NCBI RefSeq assembly: GCF_018917435.1
Contig: NZ_JAHLOQ010000024.1
Span: 1-48,831, forward strand
DNA length: 48,831 nucleotides
Origin: Intestinibacter bartlettii
Lineage (GTDB): Bacteria; Bacillota; Clostridia; Peptostreptococcales; Peptostreptococcaceae
Reading direction: 5' to 3'
The notes under the pieces were generated by a model. That model was given only the letters and a program-made list of their open reading frames with translations. It was not told the origin of the DNA and searched no databases. The position numbers were made by a program, and so were the translations under genes. This document shows, in pieces, positions 26,318 through 35,783 of this stretch (within the stretch, counting starts at the first letter, position 1; each line of letters begins with the position of its first letter).

Positions 26318-27479
26318 AATATCGATTTATTCAGCAGATGCATTTGGGGTTTGCTCAGCATTATACGAGTTAGGTGGTCTTTGCGTAATGCACGATGCAT
26401 CAGGATGCAATTCGACATATAACACTCACGATGAACCTAGATGGTATGATTTCGACAGTATGGTTTATATCTCGGGTATATCTGAGATGGAGGCTATAAT
26501 GGGGGATGATCAAAAATTTATAGACGATATAGTCTACACTGCAAAGGAATTAAATCCTAAATTTATCGCCATGGCAGGAACTCCAATACCTACGATGATA
26601 GGGACCGACTTTAAGGCTATTGCAAATATAATTGAAAAAGAAACAAATATCCCAACGTTTGGGTTTGATACAACAGGTATGCATTCGTATGTATCTGGGG
26701 CATATAAGGCATTTGAAGCCCTAGCTAAAAGGTTTCTAAAGAGAAACGATAAAGAGAGTAGAGTAGAGGAGCAGGAGAGTATAGATAAAGAGAGCAGAGA
26801 AGTAAAAAATACTTGTATAAAAGCAAATATATTAGGTGCTACACCTCTTGATTTTTCAATAAATAAAAGTGTTGAATCAATAGTAGATTTATTAAAACAA
26901 AATGATTTTGAAGTAATAAGCACATGGGCTATGGGAAGCCCACTAGAAGATATAAAAAATGCAGGAGATGCAGATGTGAATTTAGTAATATCTTATTCTG
27001 GTATGGGTGCTGCAAAATATATGTATGAAAAATTTAATATACCATATGTAGTTGGAACACCATTTGGAAAAGAGTTTGCTAAAAAGATAGTAGAAGATTT
27101 AAAAGAATGTTCTATAACAAAAGAAAACAAAATATCTTATATAAATAGAAAAATAGACAAAAATCCTGAAATTACAATAGTAGGTGAGAGTATAATGTCA
27201 CAATCTCTAGCCTATGCAATTTCGACAGAAAAAAACAAAACTGTAAATGTAATTTCGACATTAGAAACAGATAAAAACCTTCTTTTAGAGGGAGATAAAT
27301 TAGAAATATATGAGGATGATATAGAGGAGGCTTTAAAAAATTCAAAAACTATAATAGCAGATCCTCTATACAGACCAATTTGTCCACTTGATTCCAACTT
27401 TATATCTTTGCCACATGAGGCATTTTCAGGGCGAATTTATAGAGATGAAATACCTAATTTAATTAATAAATCTTTATAG
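26298..27479 (+). CDS. NifK-like subunit of a nitrogenase-like reductase
   Basis: About 393 residues from the ATG at 26298; a GTG at 26289 is possible. Cys19 (AFGVCSALYE) and Cys37 (ASGCNSTYNTHDEPRW) align with NifK Cys70 and Cys95, but the third P-cluster Cys (TTC in NifK) is replaced: the region reads AGTPIPTMIGTDF. Residues about 155-175 are a charged linker (KRNDKESRVEEQESIDKES). The gene overlaps the NifD-like gene by 20 bases. With NifD-like it should form the catalytic tetramer. What it reduces is unknown; a metal complex brought in by the operon's own ABC importer is the natural guess. Confidence 0.87.
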   Translation: MKQIASRISIYSADAFGVCSALYELGGLCVMHDASGCNSTYNTHDEPRWYDFDSMVYISGISEMEAIMGDDQKFIDDIVYTAKELNPKFIAMAGTPIPTMIGTDFKAIANIIEKETNIPTFGFDTTGMHSYVSGAYKAFEALAKRFLKRNDKESRVEEQESIDKESREVKNTCIKANILGATPLDFSINKSVESIVDLLKQNDFEVISTWAMGSPLEDIKNAGDADVNLVISYSGMGAAKYMYEKFNIPYVVGTPFGKEFAKKIVEDLKECSITKENKISYINRKIDKNPEITIVGESIMSQSLAYAISTEKNKTVNVISTLETDKNLLLEGDKLEIYEDDIEEALKNSKTIIADPLYRPICPLDSNFISLPHEAFSGRIYRDEIPNLINKSL

Positions 27480-27496
27480 GAAAGGGGAAATTACAA

Positions 27497-28651
27497 ATGA
27501 AAAAGTTCAAAAAATTAATATGTGCGCTATTGATAGCAACAATGGTGCCAGTGTTTGGGGGGTGCTCATCATCAACAAGTTCTTCAAGCTCAAATAAAGC
27601 TACATCATCAAGTTCGTCAGCATCAGATAGCGATACAATAACTATAACAGACCAAGCCGACAACGAAGTAACACTTCCAAAAGATATTAAACGTATAGCA
27701 GTTTGTGACATATTGCCACTTCCATCAGTTTTAACAGTATTCTTTAATTCTGGTGACAAAATAGTAGGTATGTCAGAAGCAAGTATGGCAGCTGCTAAAA
27801 ACGGTCTTTTAGGAGAATTATATCCAGAAGTATTAAAAGCAGACACAGGATTTATAAAAGATGGTCAAGTTAATACAGAAGAATTATTAAAATTAAAACC
27901 AGATGTAGTTTTCTACAGTGCATCAGATACAGAAATAGGCGACAAATTAAAAGAAGCTGGATTTAATGCAGTTGCAATATCAGTTAACAAATGGGAATAC
28001 AATACTATAGAAACTTTAAACAACTGGATAGACTTATTAAGTCAAATCTTCCCAGAAGATGCTAAAGCAGACGTAGTTAAAAAACACAGCGACGATGTAT
28101 ATAAAATGGTTCAAGATAGAGTAAAAGATATACCAGATGATGAAAAAGCTAATGTATTCTTCTTATTCAAATACGATGAAACTTCAATAGCTACATCAGG
28201 TAATTCATTCTTTGGTAGCTGGTGGGCAAAAGCTATAGGAGCTAAAAACGTGGCTGACGACATAGCAAAAGACAATGCAGTACCAGTTAATATGGAACAA
28301 ATTTATAAATATAATCCAGATATAATATTTGTTACAAACTTTACACAAGCTCAACCAGAAGATTTATACAACAACACAATAGGAAGCAATGACTGGAGTA
28401 AGGTAAAAGCAGTAGAAGATAAAAAAGTTTATAAAATGCCTTTAGGTATGTATAGAAGTTACACTCCAGGAGCAGATACTCCAATGACATTATTATGGTT
28501 AGCTAAAACTACATATCCAGATAAATTTAAAGATATAGATATGACAAAAGAAGTTAAAGATTATTACAAAGATGTATTTGGTGTTGACTTAACTGATGAA
28601 CAAGTTGAATCAATATTTGCACCAACATCAGATGCTGCACAAGGATTCTAA
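27497..28651 (+). CDS. ABC substrate-binding lipoprotein (TroA/FepB fold)
   Basis: 384 residues. MKKFKKLICALLIATMVPVF followed by GGC is a lipoprotein signal peptide with the lipid-bearing Cys at 23; a Ser/Thr-rich linker (about 24-45) follows. The mature domain begins with TITDQADNEVTLPKDIKRIAV, typical of the class III binding proteins for siderophores, haem and cobalamin, and continues with the long connecting helix. It sits outside the membrane and delivers ligand to the FecCD-type permease encoded at the start of the operon. It is the last gene, 17 bases after the NifK-like stop with AAGGGG upstream. Confidence 0.93.
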   Translation: MKKFKKLICALLIATMVPVFGGCSSSTSSSSSNKATSSSSSASDSDTITITDQADNEVTLPKDIKRIAVCDILPLPSVLTVFFNSGDKIVGMSEASMAAAKNGLLGELYPEVLKADTGFIKDGQVNTEELLKLKPDVVFYSASDTEIGDKLKEAGFNAVAISVNKWEYNTIETLNNWIDLLSQIFPEDAKADVVKKHSDDVYKMVQDRVKDIPDDEKANVFFLFKYDETSIATSGNSFFGSWWAKAIGAKNVADDIAKDNAVPVNMEQIYKYNPDIIFVTNFTQAQPEDLYNNTIGSNDWSKVKAVEDKKVYKMPLGMYRSYTPGADTPMTLLWLAKTTYPDKFKDIDMTKEVKDYYKDVFGVDLTDEQVESIFAPTSDAAQGF

Positions 28652-28766
28652 GATAGATGAATTAGATATATATTTACTATACATAGAGTAAATGTAATTT
28701 TATAATAATATATTAGCAATTTATTTATAGTATCATTTACAGTATTTAAGTATAAATTTATATATA

Positions 28767-28797
28767 AAGCCTAAGGTTATTTGACCTTAGGCTTTTA
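28767..28797 (+). terminator. terminator of the nitrogenase-like operon
   Basis: AAGCCTAAGGT and ACCTTAGGCTT form an 11-bp stem followed by a T-rich tail. Confidence 0.92.
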
Positions 28798-28805
28798 TTA
28801 AAAAA

Positions 28806-28840
28806 TAAAAGACCTAGACAGAATTGTCTAAGTCTTTTTA
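28806..28840 (-). terminator. terminator of typA
   Basis: AAAAGACCTAGACA and TGTCTAAGTCTTTT pair with one mismatch around GAAT; the minus-strand side ends in a T-run. Confidence 0.8.
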
Positions 28841-28851
28841 TATTAAAGCAA

Positions 28852-30687
28852 TTATTTTATTGCAGCTCTTTGTCTTTGTTTGTTGTATTGTAGTCTTTCG
28901 TGCTCTTTTAAGTATTTCTTTCTAAGTCTTATAGCATCTGGAGTGATTTCTACTAATTCATCATCATCTATAAATTCTAGAGCTTCTTCAAGAGTGAATG
29001 TTCTAGCTGGGTTTAATTTTATAGCGTCGTCACTTCCTGAAGCACGAACGTTTGTAAGTTTTTTGTTTTTACATGGGTTAACTACCATATCTTCACGTCT
29101 TGAGTTCATTCCGATTATCATACCTTCGTAAACATCAACACCTGGTTCAACGAACATTTGAGCTCTTTCGCTTAGTGCATTAAGACCGTAAGCCATAGTT
29201 GTACCAGCACCTTGAGCTATTAAAACACCGTTGTTTCTTGTTGGTATTTCACCTTTGTAATCTTCGTATCTAGCGAAAGATCTTACCATGTTTCCTTCAC
29301 CACGAGTATCATTTATGAACTCACTTCTGTATCCTAAAAGTCCACGAGTTGGAGCAGAGAATTCGATTTTTACATAATCTCCTTCTATAGACATTGCTTC
29401 CATCATACCTTTTCTTAAGTTCATTTTGTTTATTACAGTACCAGAGTAAACTTCTGGACAGTTTATTATAACTTTTTCGATTGGTTCTTGAACTCTACCA
29501 TCTTCAGTTTTGTGCATTAAAACTTCTGGTTTAGATACACCTATTTCGTATCCCTCACGTCTCATGTTTTCAAGTAATATTGATAAGTGAAGCTCACCAC
29601 GACCACTTACTTTGTATCCGTCAGTAGTGTCCATTGGCTCAACTTTAAGACCAACGTTAACTTCAAGTTCTTTTTCTAATCTATCTTTTAAGTGTCTTGT
29701 AGTTACGAATTTACCACTCTTACCAGCGAATGGAGAATCATTAACTAAGAAGTTCATTGATAGAGTAGGTTCTTCTATGTGTATCATTTCCATTGGAAGT
29801 TCGTTTCCAACTTCACATATAGTTTCACCTATTGATATATCAGGTATACCTGCTATAACAACTATTTCACCACTACCAGCTTCATCAACCTCTACTTGTT
29901 TTAATCCTTCGTAAACTGATAATTTAGATATTCTACCTCTAGAAACTACAGAACCAGCTTTACATACAGATATTTGTTCACCGTTTCTAACAGTACCTTT
30001 GTAAACTCTACCTATACCAAGTCTACCTACATAATCATCGTATGCAAGTGCAGATATTTGAAGTTGAAGATGTTTGTCATCATAGTTAGGGTATGCTTCA
30101 ACATGGTCAACTATAGTTTCGAATAATGGAGATAAGTCTGTGCTATCGTCATCCATTTCTCTTTTTGCTATACCTTGTTTAGCTATACCGTAGATTATTG
30201 GGAACTCACATTGTTCATCAGTTGCGTTTAAGTCTACGAATAAATCGAATACTTCGTCAACAACTTCTTCAGCTCTTTGGTCTTTTTTGTCTATTTTGTT
30301 TATGAATAATATTGGTCTAAGACCTAATTCTAATGATTTTTGTAAAACGAATCTTGTTTGAGGCATTGGCCCTTCAGAAGCGTCTACAAGTAATATAACA
30401 GTATCAACAGTTTTTATAACACGTTCTACTTCAGATGAGAAGTCACTATGTCCTGGAGTATCTACTATATTTATTTTGTAATCTTTATAATTTATTGAAC
30501 AGTTTTTAGAATATATTGTTATACCTCTTTCAGCTTCAAGGTCATTACTATCCATTACACATTCTTTTACTACTTCGTTTGCTCTAAATACACCACTTTG
30601 AGATAAGAAAGCATCAACTAGAGTTGATTTTCCGGCATCAACGTGGGCAATTACTGCAATATTTATTATTTTATGTTTAGTTGACAT
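28852..30687 (-). CDS. typA: translational GTPase TypA/BipA
   Basis: 611 residues, full length. G-domain motifs are [15 protein letters not shown] (G1), RGITI (G2), DTPGHSDF (G3) and NKIDKKDQ (G4), followed by EF-Tu-like domain II, two EF-G-like domains and the TypA-specific C-terminal domain. TypA binds the ribosome and supports assembly and stress growth. AAAGGAG lies before the ATG on the reverse strand. It is monocistronic and convergent with the nitrogenase-like operon. Confidence 0.97.
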   Translation of the reverse strand: MSTKHKIINIAVIAHVDAGKSTLVDAFLSQSGVFRANEVVKECVMDSNDLEAERGITIYSKNCSINYKDYKINIVDTPGHSDFSSEVERVIKTVDTVILLVDASEGPMPQTRFVLQKSLELGLRPILFINKIDKKDQRAEEVVDEVFDLFVDLNATDEQCEFPIIYGIAKQGIAKREMDDDSTDLSPLFETIVDHVEAYPNYDDKHLQLQISALAYDDYVGRLGIGRVYKGTVRNGEQISVCKAGSVVSRGRISKLSVYEGLKQVEVDEAGSGEIVVIAGIPDISIGETICEVGNELPMEMIHIEEPTLSMNFLVNDSPFAGKSGKFVTTRHLKDRLEKELEVNVGLKVEPMDTTDGYKVSGRGELHLSILLENMRREGYEIGVSKPEVLMHKTEDGRVQEPIEKVIINCPEVYSGTVINKMNLRKGMMEAMSIEGDYVKIEFSAPTRGLLGYRSEFINDTRGEGNMVRSFARYEDYKGEIPTRNNGVLIAQGAGTTMAYGLNALSERAQMFVEPGVDVYEGMIIGMNSRREDMVVNPCKNKKLTNVRASGSDDAIKLNPARTFTLEEALEFIDDDELVEITPDAIRLRKKYLKEHERLQYNKQRQRAAIK

Positions 30688-31118
30688 ATAAAAATCTCCT
30701 TTTCTTATTATAACTAAGTTATTATAACATAACAGAATTTAGTATACAAGATATATAAAATAGTAATATTATAAAAAAATCATTATTTGAACTATTTTTT
30801 GTATGTTTATCAAAGAAATTTACATATTTAAGGGTTTTGAATAAAGGTTTTTTATAATATCTTTAGCTAAAATTAGTAGTTAGTGTTTATTACAGTTCAA
30901 TAAGCAGTTATATTTTTATTATTCTTAGTGCATCTTAAAGTATTATTTCCAATTATTTATAAAATATTCAAGGTAAGAAAATAAAAACAGGGAAATTATT
31001 CACATAATTAACATTTTTGGAATTAAAATACATTTGAATGGACGAGATAAATATGTATACTAAGTATAGTGATTATAATAAAACAAAAATAAATTAATAT
31101 GAGAAAGGAACATAGTTT
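30688..31118. other. divergent intergenic region with permease promoter
   Basis: This 431-base gap lies between typA (-) and the permease (+) and holds no gene. TTGAAT (31034-31039) and TATACT (31056-31061), spaced by 16, are a likely promoter for the permease, and the inverted repeat TATACTAAGTATA overlaps its -10. The rest is AT-rich without visible structure. Confidence 0.5.
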
Positions 31119-32465
31119 ATGGAAAATAAGCAACTGCAAAAAAACTTAGGTATAGCCGCAGCTTTATCTACTGTTGTAGGTATGGTTATAGGTGGTGGAG
31201 TGTTCTTTAAACCTCAAGCGGTATACACATTAACAGGAGGTGCTCCTGGTCTTGGAATATTAGCATGGATTATAGCAGGTATAATGACAATAACTGCAGG
31301 TCTTACTGCTGCAGAAGTATCAGCTGCTATTCCTAAAACAGGCGGAATGATGGTATATATTGAAGAGATATACGGTAAAAAGCTAGGGTTCTTAACTGGT
31401 TGGATGCAAACAGTACTATTTTTCCCAGCTACAGCAGCTGCTATAGCAGTTATGTTTGGTCAACAAGCTGCATTACTTTTAAATAATTCTTCTTTAGTAA
31501 TGCCGATGTCTATTGGAGTAATCCTATTAATAGGAATATTAAATACATTCGGTTCTAAAACAAGTGGAGCTATACAAACAATATCTACTGTATGTAAGTT
31601 AATTCCTCTTGGATTAATAATAGTATTTGGATTTATAAAAGGTAGTGGACAAAATCCAGTAATGAGTCCTTTAGTAGCTGAAGGAATAAGACCAATGGGT
31701 ATTATAGGTCAGTTACTTGTTGCAATACTATTTGCTTACGATGGATGGATAAACGTAGGTGCTCTTGCTGGAGAAATGAAAAATCCAGGCAAAGATTTAC
31801 CAAAAGCTATAATAGGTGGGTTATCTATAGTAATGGCTATTAATGTAGTTATAAACTTAGCATACTTATGGGTATTACCTGCAAGTGAATTAGCTCAATA
31901 CGCTTCACCAGCATCTATAGTAGCTGAAAAAATATTTGGACCTGTTGGTGGTAAATTAATCAATGTAGGTATATTAGTATCAGTATTTGGATGTCTAAAC
32001 GGATATCTTTTAACTGGTCCAAGAATACCTTACACATTAGCTAATCAAAAACTTTTACCAGCTACTCTTGGTAAATTAAATAAAAATGGAGTTCCTGCAA
32101 ATGCAACTCTATTTATGGTAGTACTTTCTGTGATATATGCATTATCAGGACAATTTAACTTATTAAGTGATTTATCTATGTTTGCTATATGGGCATTCTA
32201 TACATTAACATTCATAGGTGTTATAAAACTTAGAAAAACTCAACCTGATTTAGAAAGACCTTATAAGGTTCCATTCTATCCAGTAATACCAATAATATCT
32301 ATTTGTAGTGGTTTATTCGTTGTAATAGATCAACTATTCTTAGCTGGTATGAAAAGTTCGATGATTTCTTTAGGTGGAGTTATAGTAACATTAATAGGAT
32401 TACCTGTATATGCAGTTATGAATAAGAAAAACTCAGAATTACAAGAAGAAAATACAGCAGCATAA
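31119..32465 (+). CDS. APC-family amino-acid permease
   Basis: 448 residues with twelve membrane segments. The first helix carries the family motif VGMVIGGGVFFKPQAVY, the unwound substrate-binding region; LLVAILFAYDGWINVGALAGEM is the helix 6 motif of the L-amino acid (LAT/SteT-like) group. SteT of Bacillus is a Ser/Thr exchanger, so exchange of small neutral amino acids is a reasonable guess. The C-terminus is polar and cytosolic. GAAAGG precedes the ATG. It is a single gene with its own promoter and a strong terminator. Confidence 0.9.
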   Translation: MENKQLQKNLGIAAALSTVVGMVIGGGVFFKPQAVYTLTGGAPGLGILAWIIAGIMTITAGLTAAEVSAAIPKTGGMMVYIEEIYGKKLGFLTGWMQTVLFFPATAAAIAVMFGQQAALLLNNSSLVMPMSIGVILLIGILNTFGSKTSGAIQTISTVCKLIPLGLIIVFGFIKGSGQNPVMSPLVAEGIRPMGIIGQLLVAILFAYDGWINVGALAGEMKNPGKDLPKAIIGGLSIVMAINVVINLAYLWVLPASELAQYASPASIVAEKIFGPVGGKLINVGILVSVFGCLNGYLLTGPRIPYTLANQKLLPATLGKLNKNGVPANATLFMVVLSVIYALSGQFNLLSDLSMFAIWAFYTLTFIGVIKLRKTQPDLERPYKVPFYPVIPIISICSGLFVVIDQLFLAGMKSSMISLGGVIVTLIGLPVYAVMNKKNSELQEENTAA

Positions 32466-32466
32466 T

Positions 32467-32498
32467 AAAAAAGGATACTAATCATAGTATCCTTTTTT
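32467..32498. terminator. bidirectional terminator
   Basis: AAAAAAGGATACTA and TAGTATCCTTTTTT with an ATCA loop lie between the convergent permease and 2H phosphoesterase genes. Confidence 0.93.
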
Positions 32499-32500
32499 AT

Positions 32501-33025
32501 TTACATAAATAAATATTCTTTATATAACTTCCATGTATTATCTTCCCATTTAAATACGCTAATATTGTCGAACTTACAATCAAAATCACAAGGTATATTA
32601 TTTACATATTCCCAAAGTTCGCCGTATATTTTTTGAATTTTTTTCGATGAAATTGTAACGTGAAAAACTTTATCTTTATAATCATGGGCTTTAAAGTGTA
32701 TATAAGGAAGCTTTTCTAATTTTTCTATAAGTTCATCATGCAAGATCTTACACTCCTTGCTCATATGTACGTCCATATAGACTACCCTGTTGTCGAAGTG
32801 ATTATAACCCTTTATTTTGTAATCTTGGGCTTTGTGATTTTGTGCAAAATCTTGTAAAACTTTGTCCAAATCAGAAATATCATCAGCTTCAAATGGAGCT
32901 TTTATTGTAAAGTGTGCAGGAAGTTTAGATGACTTTGCCCCAAGTTTTTCAAAGATTTCTTTTCTTAAATTGTTGTTAAAATTGCCAGCAGGACCTTTAA
33001 CAACGCTTACTATTACATATCTCAA
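32501..33025 (-). CDS. 2H phosphoesterase (2'-5' RNA ligase-like)
   Basis: 174 residues. The two catalytic HxT motifs of the 2H superfamily are present: H38-F-T40 in LPAHFTIKAPF and H122-V-T124 in VFHVTISSK. Members act on 2',3'-cyclic phosphates or 2'-5' linkages in RNA or nucleotides; the substrate is open. The start is a TTG at 33025 with TTGGAG 9 bases upstream. It lies 46 bases downstream of the XRE regulator gene, read in the same direction, so they may be cotranscribed. A decayed second copy of this gene lies at 34278. Confidence 0.85.
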   Translation of the reverse strand: MRYVIVSVVKGPAGNFNNNLRKEIFEKLGAKSSKLPAHFTIKAPFEADDISDLDKVLQDFAQNHKAQDYKIKGYNHFDNRVVYMDVHMSKECKILHDELIEKLEKLPYIHFKAHDYKDKVFHVTISSKKIQKIYGELWEYVNNIPCDFDCKFDNISVFKWEDNTWKLYKEYLFM

Positions 33026-33070
33026 AATATCATCTCCAATTCTTGAAATTATCTGTAGTATATATCTTTT

Positions 33071-34132
33071 TTAGTTTTCTGCTTTATATTCATTTAATAA
33101 TTCTATAAATTCAGGTTCTTTTCTTAAAAAGTCTATTTCATCACTACATTCAAGTTCTTTAATTATGTTATTTATGAGAATTTGTCCCAATTTATTATCG
33201 TTAGAATTAGATTTTGGGTTATCACAAATATGTTTATAAAGTGGTGAATTATTTAATGTCCAAGGCTTTTTAATAGAATTCAACATAGATTTTAATGTAT
33301 CTACAATCTTTTTTGTGTCTTTGGTTTTCATGGCTATTTCATAGTAGCCAATATATTTATTATAGTCCCATAAATTATATATTTCAGTTGTTTGTTTTAT
33401 TTTGTCTGAATAAATTAGTGCATAATCAAATTTATTTTGTTTCAAAGCGATATTAATCAAATTAAGTAGAGAGCTTTGGATTGAGTTAGCCATAAAAAGA
33501 ATTTCTTTTTCTAAAATTTCACAGGCATCTTTTAATTTATCTTGACTAATATATAAATTTGCTTGAAGTTGTTTCTTATTAATTGATACATTAGGTAATT
33601 TATCAATTAACATTTGCGCACTGTCGTAATCTTTTCTCTGAATATATTTAGAAATTAATAACGAATTTACATTATTGGCAAGTTCTAAGTCATCACAGTT
33701 GCTTACACGAATAAAGAGCTTTTCAATTTCATTTTCGTATTTATCTCTATCATTTACACAATACAAAGACAAAGCACCTTGCAAGAAAGATGAAACTGAA
33801 TAAATTAATTTATAGCAGTTTGGATAATCATATATTTTATCCATTGCTATTTTAAAGGCACAATCATATCCTTTTGTTTCAACAATAGTAGCTAAATCAT
33901 TTGTAAATTTTCCAATCTCATAATCATTAAGCTCATCATTAAATGATAGTAGAGTATTTAAATCTACTCTTAATAACCTAGCCAAAGGGGGCAAAAGCGT
34001 AATATCTGGGTATGAGTTCCCCTTTTCCCACTTATTAACTGCTGGAGTTGTTACACCTAAATACTCAGCTACTTGCTCTTGGGTAAGGTTTAATTCTTTC
34101 CTTTTTAATTTTATAATTTCGTTTATTTTCAT
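33071..34132 (-). CDS. XRE-family regulator with TPR-like C-terminus
   Basis: 353 residues. Residues 5-60 form a Cro/CI-type helix-turn-helix (LTQEQVAEYLGVTTPAVNKWEKG). The remainder is helical with repeat-like pairs and resembles the TPR domains of peptide-sensing (RRNPP-like) or clostridial XRE regulators. No membrane segment. GAGGT lies before the ATG on the reverse strand. It is upstream of the 2H phosphoesterase gene, which may be its target or partner. The signal it responds to is unknown. Confidence 0.85.
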   Translation of the reverse strand: MKINEIIKLKRKELNLTQEQVAEYLGVTTPAVNKWEKGNSYPDITLLPPLARLLRVDLNTLLSFNDELNDYEIGKFTNDLATIVETKGYDCAFKIAMDKIYDYPNCYKLIYSVSSFLQGALSLYCVNDRDKYENEIEKLFIRVSNCDDLELANNVNSLLISKYIQRKDYDSAQMLIDKLPNVSINKKQLQANLYISQDKLKDACEILEKEILFMANSIQSSLLNLINIALKQNKFDYALIYSDKIKQTTEIYNLWDYNKYIGYYEIAMKTKDTKKIVDTLKSMLNSIKKPWTLNNSPLYKHICDNPKSNSNDNKLGQILINNIIKELECSDEIDFLRKEPEFIELLNEYKAEN

Positions 34133-34277
34133 TTTTTTACCTCAAATTTAAAATCTGGATCCATACTTAAATAGTATCAATTTTAACTAGCAAATACAAT
34201 TGAACTATAGTTAAGTAAAATTTAATAATTTTAACTCATAGTTAATTTGTTGATTGAATTAGTTTACATTAATAATT

Positions 34278-34430
34278 TGAAATTGTAACGTGAAAAACTT
34301 TATCTTTATAATCGTGGGCTTTAAAATGTATATAAGGAAGCTTTTCTAATTCTTCTATAAGTTCATCATGTAAGTTCTTCCATTCCTTGCTCATATGTTC
34401 TGCAATTTTTAAATTATCTGTAGTATATAT
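34278..34430 (-). pseudogene. decayed, internally deleted copy of the 2H phosphoesterase gene
   Basis: Positions 34278-34400 repeat, with few changes, positions 32648-32771 of the intact gene (codons about 85-126, including the second HxT motif). Positions 34411-34430 repeat the sequence just upstream of the intact gene (33046-33065). The N-terminal codons between them and the C-terminal part are missing, so no protein can be made. Confidence 0.85.
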
Positions 34431-34521
34431 TAAAAAATGCGTGAAATCAAGGGATGAGATGATTAAATCATCTTGGATTTTGTTTTTTTGAATTAATATT
34501 TACATAGGCTTATTATAATTC

Positions 34522-34553
34522 GGCTGTTACATGTATAATGTGACAGCCTTTTT
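34522..34553 (+). terminator. orphan terminator-like hairpin upstream of padR
   Basis: GGCTGTTACAT and ATGTGACAGCC pair over 11 positions with one G-U, loop GTATA, then five T. No intact + strand gene precedes it within 3 kb except the permease, which has its own terminator; it may shield padR from readthrough or mark a lost gene. A second small inverted repeat, GATGATT-A-AATCATC, lies at about 34458. Confidence 0.75.
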
Positions 34554-34601
34554 AAATATATTTGATAGCTAAAATTTTATGGAAAAGATTAGTTTTCTAA
34601 C

Positions 34602-34652
34602 TTGACACACATATCAAACTGATACATACTATAAATATATATCAGTTTGATA
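34602..34652 (+). promoter_or_regulatory. padR promoter and paired operator
   Basis: TTGACA (34602-34607) and CATACT (34625-34630) are spaced by 17 bases. TATCAAACTGATA (34612-34624) fills the spacer and its exact reverse complement TATCAGTTTGATA (34640-34652) lies after the -10, ending just before the ribosome binding site. Each half is itself near-palindromic. Autorepression by the PadR protein encoded next is likely. Confidence 0.8.
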
Positions 34653-34668
34653 CGTGGGGGTAAAAAGT

Positions 34669-35232
34669 ATGGCTAATGAGAAAAAAATAGAATATGTTTT
34701 ACTGGGGTTATTGAGTCATGAATCTTTGACGGGGTATGAAATTAAAAAAAGATTCGAGACGCGCTTAAAGTTCTTTTGGAACGCGAGTTATGGAAGTATT
34801 TATCCGATACTTGCTAAATTAGAAAGAGATGGATGCGTGATAAAAAAAGAAACTACCGAAAATGGACGTCAGAAAATAGTTTATACAATTACTAATGACG
34901 GCAGAGAAGTGCTTAAAGAGTGGCTTAAAAAATCTGTGATAAAGGATGAATTGAGATATGAAACACTTTTAAAATTGTTCTTTGGCAGTGAGGTTGGGCC
35001 AGAAATTACGATAAATCATATAAATGAATTTGAAGATAAAATAAGGTACCAGTTGGAAGTTTTAAAAAAATATGTAGTGCAATTGGAAAATGCGCCTATT
35101 TACGAAGAAGCACATAAATATTTTATATTGACAGTGAAATTTGGGATAAATTCATATGAAGCTTATCTAAAATGGTGCAAAGAAGCCAAGGAAGTATTAG
35201 GAGCAAATCAAAGGGGGAAAAATGATGAATAA
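34669..35232 (+). CDS. PadR-family transcriptional regulator
   Basis: 187 residues from the ATG at 34669; an in-frame GTG at 34654 overlaps the GTGGGGG ribosome binding site and is rejected. The winged helix (about 8-80) shows the family pattern YVLLGLLSHESLTGYEIKK, WNASYGSIYPILAKLERDG and YTITNDGREVLKEWL. The C-terminal half is the Vir_AR4-like helical dimerisation domain, with the last helix around residues 145-180. PadR proteins repress transporters or membrane proteins and often themselves. Its stop overlaps the next gene, a membrane protein, by 8 bases, so the target is probably this operon. Confidence 0.92.
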   Translation: MANEKKIEYVLLGLLSHESLTGYEIKKRFETRLKFFWNASYGSIYPILAKLERDGCVIKKETTENGRQKIVYTITNDGREVLKEWLKKSVIKDELRYETLLKLFFGSEVGPEITINHINEFEDKIRYQLEVLKKYVVQLENAPIYEEAHKYFILTVKFGINSYEAYLKWCKEAKEVLGANQRGKNDE

Positions 35233-35686
35233 TGTCAAATTAGGATTTTCATGGATCGGATTAATTGTATTTTTATTGCCTATGCTTATAAATATTGTAT
35301 ATGTAATTTTGCCACCGAAAAACGCACCGGCGACACAACAAGAAACTAATAAAATACTAGAAATAATAGAACAATCTACAAGAATGTTATATATGTTGGC
35401 GATTGTATTTTTAGTCAGCAAAGAAAAAGTTGATTTTACAAGTATCTGGATGTTTGTAGGTTTAATATTTCTTGCTTTATATTATATTGTCTGGTTTAGA
35501 TATTTTTTAGGAGGGCGTGATATAGAATTACTAGGTAAACCATTTTTATTTGTACCTATGCCACTTGCTGTTTTCCCGGTGATTTACTTTATTTTTTCAG
35601 CAATTTGGTTGAATAACTATATAGCAGTTTTATTTATGATAATCTTTGGAATCGCTCATAATATAATTTCATACAAGTCTTTTTAA
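35225..35686 (+). CDS. four-helix membrane protein in PadR operon
   Basis: 153 residues from the ATG at 35225 (an adjacent ATG at 35222 is also possible). Hydrophobic segments lie at about 7-27, 55-72, 79-97, 108-128 and perhaps 132-148. No catalytic motif is seen and I do not recognise a family. The overlap with padR means translational coupling. PadR-membrane protein pairs often deal with toxic compounds, but that is only context. Confidence 0.75.
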   Translation: MNNVKLGFSWIGLIVFLLPMLINIVYVILPPKNAPATQQETNKILEIIEQSTRMLYMLAIVFLVSKEKVDFTSIWMFVGLIFLALYYIVWFRYFLGGRDIELLGKPFLFVPMPLAVFPVIYFIFSAIWLNNYIAVLFMIIFGIAHNIISYKSF

Positions 35687-35701
35687 TAAATTATAGATAA
35701 T

Positions 35702-35749
35702 AAAAAGATATAGGACTATTTATAAATATTTAAAATCCTATATCTTTTT
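35702..35749 (+). terminator. terminator of the padR operon
   Basis: AAAAAGATATAGGA and TCCTATATCTTTTT form a 14-bp stem with a 19-base loop and a T-run. Confidence 0.88.
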
Positions 35750-35783
35750 CATACTCAAAATTATAATTATGTTTTTAGTTGAA

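Noticed and set aside
23000-27479. A true nitrogen-fixing nitrogenase
   Set aside because: The FeMo-cofactor ligand regions are replaced, subunits are short, and no cofactor-assembly genes are present.
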